Assembly (NCBI GenBank): GCA_009778955.1
Contig: WRFD01000004.1
Coordinates: forward strand, 1 to 32,952
Source: Desulfobulbus sp.
GTDB taxonomy: Bacteria; Desulfobacterota; Desulfobulbia; Desulfobulbales; Desulfobulbaceae
Direction of reading: 5' to 3'
DNA: 32,952 bases
Part shown: positions 1 to 7,254 of the stretch, in pieces
Layout: each line of letters opens with the position of its first letter
Numbering within the stretch: position 1 is the stretch's first letter
Notes under the pieces: model-generated
What the model saw: the letters and a program-made list of their open reading frames with translations, nothing else
Database searches by the model: none
What the model was told of the DNA's origin: nothing
Made by a program: the position numbers and the translations under genes

Positions 1-1437
1 ATCGACCTGGGCCTCTACGCCACCAAGATCGGCTTCACCTGCATCTTGGTGGTGGAGATGCCCGATGAGCTGCCGCTGATCATCGCGCGTTCCAAGGCCC
101 TCAACGCCAAGCCCATCCTCGGCATCCGCATCAAGCTCTCAGCCCAGGCCGGCGGCCACTGGTCGGAGTCCGGCGGCGAACGCTCCATCTTCGGGCTAAA
201 CACCAGCCAGATCATCCAGGCGGTGGACCTGTTGGCCAGCGCCGGCATGCTCGACTGTCTCAAGCTGGTCCACTACCATCTGGGCTCGCAGATCTCCAAT
301 ATCCGTGAGATCCGCACTGCGGTCAACGAGGCCTGCCGGGTCTATGCCGGCCTGGTCAAGGAGGGCGTCCAGGTCGAATACCTCGATCTCGGCGGCGGCC
401 TGGCGGTCGATTACGACGGCTCGCAGTCCAACTTCCTCTCTAGCCGTAACTACACCCTCAAGGAATACTGCACAGACATCATTGAGGCGGTGATGACCTC
501 GCTGTCCGGCGACGGCATCACCCATCCGATCATCGTCACCGAATCGGGCCGGGCCCTGGTGGCCTACTATTCGATCCTGCTGTTCAATATTCTCGATGTC
601 TCCCGGTTTCATGCCGATCCCCTGCCGGAAAAACTGCCGGAAGGCTGCCCGTCGCAACTTGAATACATGCACCAGGCCCTCAAGGATCTGACCATCCGCA
701 ACATTCAGGAGGTGTTGAACGACGCCATCTTCTACCGCGACGAGACCCGGCGACTGTTCCAGACCGGGCAGATCAGCCTGCGCGAGCGCTCACTGGCCGA
801 GCAACTGTTCTGGACCACGATCAACGAGATCAACCACCTGGCCAAGGAACTGAAGAATCCCAGTGCCGAACTCACCGACCTTGACCGGGTCCTGTCGGAT
901 TTTTATTGCGGTAATTTCAGCGTGTTCCAGTCGCTGCCCGACTCCTGGGCCATCGGCCAACTGTTCCCAATCATGCCCATCCACCGGCTCGACGAAGAAC
1001 CGAACCGCAAGGGCATCCTGACCGACATCACCTGCGACTGCGACGGCAAGATCGACCAGTTCATCGACAAGCGCGGCGTCAAGCGCTACCTGCCCCTGCA
1101 CGAGCTGCGGCCCTACGAGGAGTATATCCTCGGCGTCTTTCTAGTCGGCGCCTACCAGGAGACCCTGGGAGACCTCCACAACCTTCTGGGCGACACCAAC
1201 GTGGTCACTATCCGCATTCATGACAAGGGCGAGTTCGAATTCGTCAGCGAGCAGGAGGGCGACACCGTGGCCGAGGTGCTCTCCTATGTACAGTACGACC
1301 CCAAGCGACTCTTTGTCCGCTTCCGCGAGACCGCCGAGCAGGCGGTGCGCACGGGCAGGATCAGCGCCCAGGAGCGGCGGGAGATCGTCGAGGCCTACGA
1401 GGCTGGCCTGCGGGGCTATACCTATTTTGAGCGGTGA
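1..1437 (+). CDS. speA: Biosynthetic arginine decarboxylase, 5' end outside the window
   Basis: PLP-dependent decarboxylase that turns arginine into agmatine, the first step of the agmatine route to putrescine. The reading frame is open from base 1, so the N-terminal part (roughly 150-190 residues compared with the usual 630-660) lies upstream. Visible family motifs are HLGSQ near residue 93, GGGLAVDYDG near 131 and ESGRALVAYYS near 181, all typical of the alanine-racemase-fold SpeA barrel. The C-terminal part carries the long helical and beta region usual for SpeA (LFPIMPIHRL, EYILGVFLVGAYQE). It stands 18 bp before an acetyltransferase gene and about 1 kb before the carboxynorspermidine genes, which supports a polyamine role. 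Identification is firm; only the start is missing. Confidence 0.95.
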   Translation: MDLGLYATKIGFTCILVVEMPDELPLIIARSKALNAKPILGIRIKLSAQAGGHWSESGGERSIFGLNTSQIIQAVDLLASAGMLDCLKLVHYHLGSQISNIREIRTAVNEACRVYAGLVKEGVQVEYLDLGGGLAVDYDGSQSNFLSSRNYTLKEYCTDIIEAVMTSLSGDGITHPIIVTESGRALVAYYSILLFNILDVSRFHADPLPEKLPEGCPSQLEYMHQALKDLTIRNIQEVLNDAIFYRDETRRLFQTGQISLRERSLAEQLFWTTINEINHLAKELKNPSAELTDLDRVLSDFYCGNFSVFQSLPDSWAIGQLFPIMPIHRLDEEPNRKGILTDITCDCDGKIDQFIDKRGVKRYLPLHELRPYEEYILGVFLVGAYQETLGDLHNLLGDTNVVTIRIHDKGEFEFVSEQEGDTVAEVLSYVQYDPKRLFVRFRETAEQAVRTGRISAQERREIVEAYEAGLRGYTYFER

Positions 1438-1455
1438 CGCGCTTTTTCAAAAACA

Positions 1456-1878
1456 ATGGAACTGACGATTCGCTATGAATGCGCCGGGGTGGATTGGCGC
1501 GAGGTGACCGCGATCTTGCGGTCGGTCGGCATGGGCGTTTATGCTCCGGAACAGCACCGAAAAGGCTTTGAAGGCAGCTATGCCAGGGTGTTTGTCTACC
1601 ATGGGGCCAAGTTGGTCGGCTTTGGCCGGGCAATCGCCGATGGCGCCTATCAGGCGGCCTTCTACGACTGCGCGGTCGCCGTCGAGTATCAGGGGCAGGG
1701 GATAGGGAGAACAATCGTTGCGCATCTCCTGGATCGGGTGGAAGGCTGCAATGTTATCCTCTTCGCCACGCCGGGCAAGGAAGGGTTCTATGAACGGCTC
1801 GAATTCAGCAGGATGAAAACTGGTATGGCCCTGTTCAAGAACAGCGAGGTTATGCGGCAACGGGGGTTTATCGAGTAG
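1456..1878 (+). CDS. GNAT family N-acetyltransferase
   Basis: A 140-residue protein of the usual length for a single GNAT domain. The acetyl-CoA-binding loop is seen as VEYQGQGIGRTIVAHLL near residues 76-92 (Q-x-x-G-x-G type), followed by a C-terminal beta-strand region with GKEGFYERLEFSRM, as in small acetyltransferases of the YhbS/ElaA-like kind. The acceptor substrate cannot be read from the sequence. It follows speA by 18 bp on the same strand and may be co-transcribed; a polyamine or amino acid substrate would be a guess. No convincing Shine-Dalgarno sequence precedes the ATG. Confidence 0.85.
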   Translation: MELTIRYECAGVDWREVTAILRSVGMGVYAPEQHRKGFEGSYARVFVYHGAKLVGFGRAIADGAYQAAFYDCAVAVEYQGQGIGRTIVAHLLDRVEGCNVILFATPGKEGFYERLEFSRMKTGMALFKNSEVMRQRGFIE

Positions 1879-1930
1879 TGAAGAACGTTGCAGGCGTGGC
1901 GCTTGCCCGCAACCGGTTTGCATCAGGATG

Positions 1931-1955
1931 GCGCCAACGCTGGAGCATGGGAACC
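1931..1955. repeat. Imperfect palindromic intergenic repeat, copy 1
   Basis: A GC-rich dyad of the form CCAACGCTGGAGCATGGGAA. It resembles the TTCCCACGC...GCGTGGGAA type of dispersed palindrome seen between genes in many proteobacterial genomes. A related copy in the other orientation lies at 2384-2409 and a weaker one at 32232-32257. Confidence 0.4.
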
Positions 1956-2098
1956 GTCAAAGCATCAATACTATGCCCATTTATTTGCAGTCACCGGGTT
2001 GTACAAACAGTGGGATATGGCTGGAGTGAGGATTAGCATTATCGGGGTCGTGGTGGTCAAAAATATAACAAAGAAGCATGACTATCAGGAGGGAGGAG

Positions 2099-2320
2099 AT
2101 GAATATTAACGTATTAATATTACTTGTATTGACTTCAATTATCCTGACTTCTTGACATCTGCGAAACCAATTATAACCCCATCAGGAGCGCAAGGTTATA
2201 AGATATGGCGCGATACCATCTCAATGCTATGCAAAAGCGGCCGAAATGCGCCCTCGCGGATATAACATCGAGGCTAAAGATCAGGATTATTGGGGGATGG
2301 GAGATTTTGACTGTATATTA
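2099..2320 (+). pseudogene. Decayed small lipoprotein gene
   Basis: A strong ribosome binding site (GGAGGGAGGAG at 2088-2098) sits directly before ATG 2099. The first 18 codons encode a hydrophobic signal peptide, MNINVLILLVLTSIILTS, which stops at TGA 2153 exactly where a lipobox cysteine codon (TGC/TGT) would be expected. Beyond the stop, one frame reads KPIITPSGAQGYKIWR (about 2164-2211) and a second reads CYAKAAEMRPRGYNIEAKD (about 2227-2283). Together these match the general pattern of a widespread small proteobacterial lipoprotein type (ITPSG-x-QGY ... CY-x-KA-x-E ... GY-x-I). The gene therefore appears broken by a nonsense or frameshift change and at least one further frameshift. The surroundings are AT-rich and unlike the neighbours. 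The family match is from memory and its function is unknown. Confidence 0.5.
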
Positions 2321-2383
2321 ATAATTTCATTGATCCTATTGAGTCAATGCCTTGTCGGCAACATGAGATTTTTTCAATTAGAT

Positions 2384-2409
2384 CATTCCCACGCGCCAGC
2401 ATGGGAACG
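2384..2409. repeat. Imperfect palindromic intergenic repeat, copy 2
   Basis: CATTCCCACGCGCCAGCATG followed by GGAACG forms a hairpin with the arms TTCCCA and TGGGAA, extended by GC pairs around a short loop. It lies about 55 bp before the carboxynorspermidine dehydrogenase start. Same repeat type as at 1931-1955. Confidence 0.45.
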
Positions 2410-2464
2410 CCCATGAGCCGGTTGCATTGCACTCCCAGTGAACATTTCCCCTAAGGAGGTTCCC

Positions 2465-3655
2465 ATGTCCCACGTTCTCATCATCGGCGCCGGCGGCGTC
2501 GGCAGCGTTGTTGTCCATAAGTGCGCCCAGGTCAGTGAGGTGTTCTCGCGCATCACCCTGGCCAGCCGGACCGTCTCCAAGTGCAAGGCCATCGCCGCCT
2601 CGGTCAAGGAACGCACCGGTGTGCAGGTGGCTGTGGAACAGGCGGATGCCGACAAGGTGGCCGAGACCGTGGCTTTGATTCAGCGGATCAAGCCGGACTT
2701 GGTGCTCAACGTGGCCCTGCCCTACCAGGATCTGCCGCTCATGGACGCCTGCCTGGCAACCGGGGTCGATTACCTCGACACCGCCAACTACGAGCCGCCG
2801 GATGTGGCCAAGTTCGAGTACAAGTGGCAGTGGGCATATAAGGAGCGGTTCGAAAAGGCGGGCATCATGGCCCTGCTGGGGAGCGGCTTCGACCCTGGGG
2901 TCACCAATGTCTACTGTGCCTGGGCGCTGAAGCATCATTTCGACGAGATTCACCAACTGGACATCATCGATTGCAATGCCGGCGACCACGGCCAGGCCTT
3001 TGCCACCAACTTCAACCCGGAGATCAACATCCGCGAGATCACCCAGCGCGGCCGCTATTGGGAGCACGGTGAATGGATGGAGACCGACCCGCTTTCCTGG
3101 TCCATGACCTACGACTTCCCCGAAGGGATCGGCCCGAAAAAATGTTTTCTCATGTACCACGAGGAACTGGAATCCCTGGTGCACAATCTCAAGGGGCTGA
3201 AGCGGGCGCGTTTCTGGATGACCTTTTCCGAGCAGTACCTCACCCACCTGCGGGTGCTGGAGAATGTAGGCATGACCCGGATCGACCCGGTGCGCTACCA
3301 GGGCGCCGAGATCGTGCCGATCCAGTTTTTAAAGGCGGTGCTGCCGGAACCGGCCTCGTTGGGGCCGCTAACCAGGGGACGCACCTGCATCGGCTGCGTG
3401 TTTACGGGCGTCAAGGACGGCAAGGAAAAGCGGATGTACATCTACAATATCTGCAGTCATGAGGAGGCCTACCGCGAAGTCGGCTCCCAGGCGATCAGCT
3501 ATACCACCGGCGTGCCGGCGATGATCGGGGCCAAGATGATGCTCCAAGGGCGGTGGAAACGGGCCGGAGTGTGGAATATGGAGGAGTTTGATCCCGATCC
3601 GTTCATGGCTGATCTCAACACCTACGGCCTGCCTTGGACCGTGATCGAACTGTGA
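2465..3655 (+). CDS. Carboxynorspermidine dehydrogenase (saccharopine dehydrogenase-like)
   Basis: NADPH-dependent enzyme that condenses aspartate semialdehyde with putrescine or 1,3-diaminopropane to carboxyspermidine or carboxynorspermidine. The 396-residue product starts with a Rossmann fold (VLIIGAGGVGSVVVHKCAQ, residues 4-22) and runs through the saccharopine-dehydrogenase-like core (DLVLNVALPYQDL, DTANYEPP, LLGSGFDPGVTNVYCAW). ATG 2465 was chosen over an in-frame ATG at 2438 because TAAGGAGGT lies 5 bp upstream of it and because the family starts near this point. Its 3' end overlaps the next gene, nspC, by four bases (GTGA), so the two are translationally coupled. The pairing with nspC makes the assignment firm; which diamine is used is not visible. 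Confidence 0.92.
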   Translation: MSHVLIIGAGGVGSVVVHKCAQVSEVFSRITLASRTVSKCKAIAASVKERTGVQVAVEQADADKVAETVALIQRIKPDLVLNVALPYQDLPLMDACLATGVDYLDTANYEPPDVAKFEYKWQWAYKERFEKAGIMALLGSGFDPGVTNVYCAWALKHHFDEIHQLDIIDCNAGDHGQAFATNFNPEINIREITQRGRYWEHGEWMETDPLSWSMTYDFPEGIGPKKCFLMYHEELESLVHNLKGLKRARFWMTFSEQYLTHLRVLENVGMTRIDPVRYQGAEIVPIQFLKAVLPEPASLGPLTRGRTCIGCVFTGVKDGKEKRMYIYNICSHEEAYREVGSQAISYTTGVPAMIGAKMMLQGRWKRAGVWNMEEFDPDPFMADLNTYGLPWTVIEL

Positions 3656-4836
3656 GCGAAGCTCGCTATAGGGGCAGATATGCCTGCCGGTTCGATCCGG
3701 AGCGGGTCGCCACCCCGGCCTTCGTGATCGACGAGGGCTTGCTGGCTGACAACATGGCCATCCTGGCTAGAGTCAAGGAACTGACCGGCTGCAAGATTTT
3801 ATTGGCCCTGAAATGTTTCGCCATGTTCAGCGTCTTTCCGCTCCTGCGGCAGACGCTCGACGGAGTCTGCTGCAGCTCGCCGCACGAGGCGCGCCTGGGG
3901 CAGGAGGAGTTCGGCCGCGAGGTCCACAGCTTCGCCGCCGCCTATTCGGCCGATGACATCATCCAACTGGCCGCGACCTCGGATCACCTGGTGTTCAACT
4001 CCTTCAACCAGTGGCAGCGGTTTCGCGGCCTGGCCGAGGAAGGCGCCCGGGCGGCCGGGAAGGACATCGCCTTTGGCCTGCGCATCAACCCGGAGCATTC
4101 GGAAGGGACGACCCCAATCTACGATCCCTGCGCCCCGGGGTCCAGGCTGGGCATCCGGCGAGCCGATTTCCGTGCTGACCTGATGGACGGCATCAGCGGC
4201 CTGCACTGGCACAACCTTTGCGAACAGGACGCCGACTGCCTGGAGCGAACCGTGGCCGCAGTGGAGCGCGGCTTTGCCGACATCCTGCCGCGCATGGCCT
4301 ACGTCAACTTTGGCGGCGGGCACCATATCACTCGGCCGGGATACCAACTCGATCTGCTGATCGACATCGTTGGTCGCTTCCAAGAGCGCTGGCGTACCCA
4401 GGTGTACCTGGAACCCGGCGAGGCGGTGGCCCTGAACGCCGGCTACCTGGCGGCCACGGTGCTGGACGTGGTCCGGGCCGACATGCCGATGGTCATCATC
4501 GACGCCTCGGTGCCGGCTCACATGCCCGACGTGCTGGAAATGCCCTACCGGCCGCATATCGTCGGCTCAGGCGAAGCGGGCGAAAAGGCGTGGACCTGCC
4601 GGATCGGCGGGATTTCCTGCCTGGCCGGCGACGTGGCGGGCGTATACTCCTTTGACCAGCCTCTGGTCCCTGGCGACCGGTTGGTTTTCACCGACATGGC
4701 CATTTACACCATGGTTAAGACCAACACCTTCAACGGCGTGCAACTGCCCGCGATCCTTAGATACCGGCCAACGGACGACCAAATGTTCCTGGTTCGCCAA
4801 TTCGGCTACGAGGATTTCAAGACCCGGCTGTCCTGA
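3652..4836 (+). CDS. nspC: Carboxynorspermidine/carboxyspermidine decarboxylase
   Basis: PLP enzyme of the alanine-racemase-like decarboxylase fold that removes the carboxyl group of carboxy(nor)spermidine, the last step to (nor)spermidine. GTG 3652 is chosen because it overlaps the TGA of the preceding dehydrogenase gene, giving 394 residues, close to the family's usual 375-395. The PLP lysine is in LLALKCFAMFSVFPLLRQ (about residue 46). Other conserved elements are GLHWHNLCEQ, YVNFGGGHHITRPGY, the phosphate/dimer-side EPGEAVALNAGYL, and near the C-terminus the cysteine loop ISCLAGD and TNTFNGVQLPAI. Together with the dehydrogenase and speA it forms the alternative spermidine pathway that needs no S-adenosylmethionine decarboxylase. 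Confidence 0.94.
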   Translation: MSEARYRGRYACRFDPERVATPAFVIDEGLLADNMAILARVKELTGCKILLALKCFAMFSVFPLLRQTLDGVCCSSPHEARLGQEEFGREVHSFAAAYSADDIIQLAATSDHLVFNSFNQWQRFRGLAEEGARAAGKDIAFGLRINPEHSEGTTPIYDPCAPGSRLGIRRADFRADLMDGISGLHWHNLCEQDADCLERTVAAVERGFADILPRMAYVNFGGGHHITRPGYQLDLLIDIVGRFQERWRTQVYLEPGEAVALNAGYLAATVLDVVRADMPMVIIDASVPAHMPDVLEMPYRPHIVGSGEAGEKAWTCRIGGISCLAGDVAGVYSFDQPLVPGDRLVFTDMAIYTMVKTNTFNGVQLPAILRYRPTDDQMFLVRQFGYEDFKTRLS

Positions 4837-4891
4837 GCCTGCCCGTGCGCGGCCGCCTTTGCGTTGCTGATTTTACCCCTTGGGCTGGGCA

Positions 4892-4920
4892 TTGACAGAT
4901 GGCGAATTCTTGAATAGGGT
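4892..4920 (+). promoter_or_regulatory. Candidate sigma70 promoter for the M24 peptidase gene
   Basis: TTGACA at 4892-4897 is followed after 17 bp by TAGGGT at 4915-4920. The -35 box is perfect, the -10 box weak (3 of 6). It lies about 70 bp upstream of the M24 peptidase start in the only sizeable gap after nspC. Confidence 0.4.
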
Positions 4921-4987
4921 GGCGAGCATCGCATCACCGCAAAGCGCACAGGATGTTGTTTTCATACTCGCCAACAAAGAGGAATCC

Positions 4988-6181
4988 ATGCAAGACATGC
5001 TGTATACGCCCAAAAGTGAAGTCGACGCCCGCATCCGGCTGTTCCAGAAAACCTTGGACCAGATGGGGCTCGACGGCGCCCTGATCGTCCACCACACCAA
5101 CCTGTTCTACCTGAGCGGCACCTCGCAGTCGAGCCACCTCTTCATCCCCCGATCCGGCGCGCCGCTGCTCATGGTGCGCAAGAGTTTCGAGCGCGCCTGC
5201 CGGGAAGCGCCGCTGGACAATATCCTGAATGTCAAAAGCCTGAAAATGATTCCGGAAATCCTGAAGGAGCGGGGACTGGCGATCGATACCATCGGACTGG
5301 AGCTGGATGTCATCCCTTACAATACCTGGCAGTTTTACGGCAAGATCTTCAAGGAGACCACCTTCAGCGACATTTCCGAGGCCCTCAAGCTCATCCGAAC
5401 CGTTAAATCCGAGTATGAGATCGGCCTGCTGCAGGGAGCCTGCCAGGTGCTCGACCAGGTCTTCGCCGAGGTCCCGTCCCTGCTCCGTGAAAACATGACG
5501 GAGATCGAGCTGGCCAGCCTGTTCGAGGGGGGCATGCGGCGGCGCGGCTATGGCGGCTGTTCCAAGATGCGCGCCTTTAATCAGGATTTCTTCTTGGGTA
5601 ACGTGACCTCCGGCGTCAGTGGCGCGGCGGCCACCTACTTCGACGGCCCGGTGGGCGGCTATGGCCTGACCCCGGCCAACAATCCGCACGGCGCGGGCTG
5701 GAAGACCATCGGCCGCAACGAGATCGTCTACGTTGACTACACCTGCGTGATCAACGGCTACACAGCCGACGGCGCCCGGATGTTCGTCCTCGGCGAGGTC
5801 TCCGAGCAGTTGCGCCGGGGCCATGCCGCATCCTTGGAGATCCAGGCCGAATTGGTGGCCATGATCAAGCCGGGCACGATCTGCGAGGATGTCTATGCCA
5901 AGTCGGTCGAGCTGGCCGAATCCCTGGGGTTGCAGGAGCATTTCATGGGCATCGGCAACGACCGGGTCCGCTTCGTCGGCCACGGGGTTGGCCTGGAACT
6001 CGACGAATATCCGATCTTCGCCAAGGGAGTGAAGATGCCTCTGAGCGAGGGCATGACCTTTGCTTTGGAGCCAAAATTCGTTTTCGCGGAAGGGGCCATC
6101 GGCATCGAAAACACCTACGTGCTCCGGGGACATGGCGCCCAGATGCTGACCCACGCCCCGGAGGCCATCATCCAGGTCTGA
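4988..6181 (+). CDS. M24 family metallopeptidase (Xaa-Pro aminopeptidase-like)
   Basis: Predicted cytoplasmic dimetal peptidase of the pita-bread fold, 397 residues, the usual length for prokaryotic prolidase or Xaa-Pro aminopeptidase relatives. The N-terminal creatinase-like domain (DGALIVHHTNLFYLSG) precedes the catalytic domain. Metal ligands are visible in order: VYVDYTCVINGYTADGARMF (two aspartates), FVGHGVGLELDEYP (histidine), FALEPKFVF (glutamate) and GIENTYVL (glutamate). ATG 4988 is chosen over upstream in-frame starts because AGAGGA lies 5-10 bp before it and the family begins near here. Substrate cannot be assigned: prolidase, Xaa-Pro aminopeptidase and creatinase-like activities share this fold. 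No link to the polyamine genes is visible except neighbourhood. Confidence 0.88.
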   Translation: MQDMLYTPKSEVDARIRLFQKTLDQMGLDGALIVHHTNLFYLSGTSQSSHLFIPRSGAPLLMVRKSFERACREAPLDNILNVKSLKMIPEILKERGLAIDTIGLELDVIPYNTWQFYGKIFKETTFSDISEALKLIRTVKSEYEIGLLQGACQVLDQVFAEVPSLLRENMTEIELASLFEGGMRRRGYGGCSKMRAFNQDFFLGNVTSGVSGAAATYFDGPVGGYGLTPANNPHGAGWKTIGRNEIVYVDYTCVINGYTADGARMFVLGEVSEQLRRGHAASLEIQAELVAMIKPGTICEDVYAKSVELAESLGLQEHFMGIGNDRVRFVGHGVGLELDEYPIFAKGVKMPLSEGMTFALEPKFVFAEGAIGIENTYVLRGHGAQMLTHAPEAIIQV

Positions 6182-6351
6182 TCCGCCGTTTTTGTTTGCA
6201 AGGGGCGCCTCCGGCCGGGGCAAAGCCTGCCGCACCAGCTTATCTGCCCTCTGGCAGGAAATATTCTTGACTCTGGATCGATTTTGCTAGACCCTATATT
6301 TTAACGCTTTGCATGCCTTTCAACGAGTGAACACCATCGATCAAGACGTAT

Positions 6352-6957
6352 ATGCATCCTTTTTTTCACCCGGGCCGTAAACCCCAGCCCAGGCGGGAGA
6401 CCCTCATCCCGACTGTTCTGCCCCGCACGCAAACCTCCGGCCCGGCGCCCTCGCTCCAGGGAGACATCGGAGTTATTCCGGTCGAGAACATTTTTCAGTT
6501 GATCGATTTCTCGGCCGTGACCGGGAAACTTGAAATCCATGCCAAGGACAACGGCGGCATTTTCTACTTCCGCAAGGGAATACTCATCCACGGCCTGTTG
6601 AAAGTCAACCAGCGCAAGATCGGCCAGATTCTCCTCGACGCCCAGGCGATCACCGAGGAGCAGTTGCAGGAATGTTTACAGTTGTACAAACAATCCGGGA
6701 CGCGGCAGCGGTTCGGCAAATTCCTCTTGGAAAAGGGCTATGCCCAGCCCTATTTGCTGGATAAATCACTGCTCAACCAGATCAGGGAAGCCTTCTTCGA
6801 GGCTCTTTCCTGGACTGAAGGCAGCTACAAGTTCTTCGCCGGCCAGGAACCCGATCCGGACGAGATTCAAATGTATGGGCGGATCGATCGCCTGCTCCTT
6901 GAAGGCATGGTGCATATTGATCAGGTTTCCTCGACAGAGAAGGACGGCGGCGCTTGA
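6352..6957 (+). CDS. DUF4388 (PatA N-terminal-like) domain protein
   Basis: A 201-residue protein. Residues about 38-85 match the DUF4388 pattern: GDIGVIPVENIFQLIDFSAVTGKLEI followed by GIFYFRKGILIHG. In the family this module occurs alone or with response-regulator and GTPase-control proteins in Deltaproteobacteria and cyanobacteria and is thought to be a protein-interaction or signalling domain. The middle (KIGQILLDAQAITEEQLQECLQ, then FGKFLLEKGY) has the paired 'low bar, high bar' helical repeats seen in the N-terminal domain of GspE/PilB ATPases. The first 35 residues are proline- and arginine-rich, so the true start may lie later than ATG 6352. Preceded by a 170-bp gap holding a TTGACT box (6267) without a well-spaced -10. 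Function not known. Confidence 0.75.
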   Translation: MHPFFHPGRKPQPRRETLIPTVLPRTQTSGPAPSLQGDIGVIPVENIFQLIDFSAVTGKLEIHAKDNGGIFYFRKGILIHGLLKVNQRKIGQILLDAQAITEEQLQECLQLYKQSGTRQRFGKFLLEKGYAQPYLLDKSLLNQIREAFFEALSWTEGSYKFFAGQEPDPDEIQMYGRIDRLLLEGMVHIDQVSSTEKDGGA

Positions 6958-7254
6958 TTCCGACCCGACTCCGGGCCCGTTGCCGCCGCAATCAACTTTC
7001 CTCTCCGTTCTTATGTCCGCAGGGTTACTTTCTGTTCGATTATCCATCGCTGCTGTAGTATAGAGCAATCATTTTTCCATTATAGCCGGGACAGCGGCCG
7101 AGGGGCGAACATCACCCTGGCTCCGCGCGGACGTGGAATATCTTTGCCAGGCATGACAACCATGCGCATCGGCCGGACGGCGATCCCCTGGCCGAGGTGC
7201 GCTTGATCGGTGGTTGACAGTGCCTGGATCGATCTGGGAGCAGGCACGGGAGTT
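6958..7254. other. Gap without a recognised gene
   Basis: About 300 bp between the DUF4388 gene and the PLP decarboxylase start chosen here. No convincing coding frame, hairpin terminator or promoter was seen. If the decarboxylase starts at GTG 7210, the gap shortens by 45 bp. Confidence 0.4.

Noticed and set aside
1888-2109. 73-codon open frame in the speA-dehydrogenase gap
   Set aside because: Covers a palindromic repeat and the ribosome binding site of the decayed lipoprotein gene; no coding character.
2102-2121. AATATTAA-CGTA-TTAATATT dyad as a possible operator
   Set aside because: It falls inside the signal-peptide codons of the decayed lipoprotein gene and is explained by AT-rich codons for I, N and L.
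2378-3247. Antisense frame opposite the carboxynorspermidine dehydrogenase gene
   Set aside because: Shadow of a well-identified gene with a strong Shine-Dalgarno sequence on the plus strand.
4934-6235. Long antisense open frame opposite the M24 peptidase gene
   Set aside because: High GC third-position shadow; the plus strand has clear catalytic motifs and a ribosome binding site, while the antisense product has no family features.
6267-6300. TTGACT with TATATT before the DUF4388 gene as a promoter
   Set aside because: Spacing of 22 bp is too long for a sigma70 promoter and no better -10 box lies at 16-18 bp.
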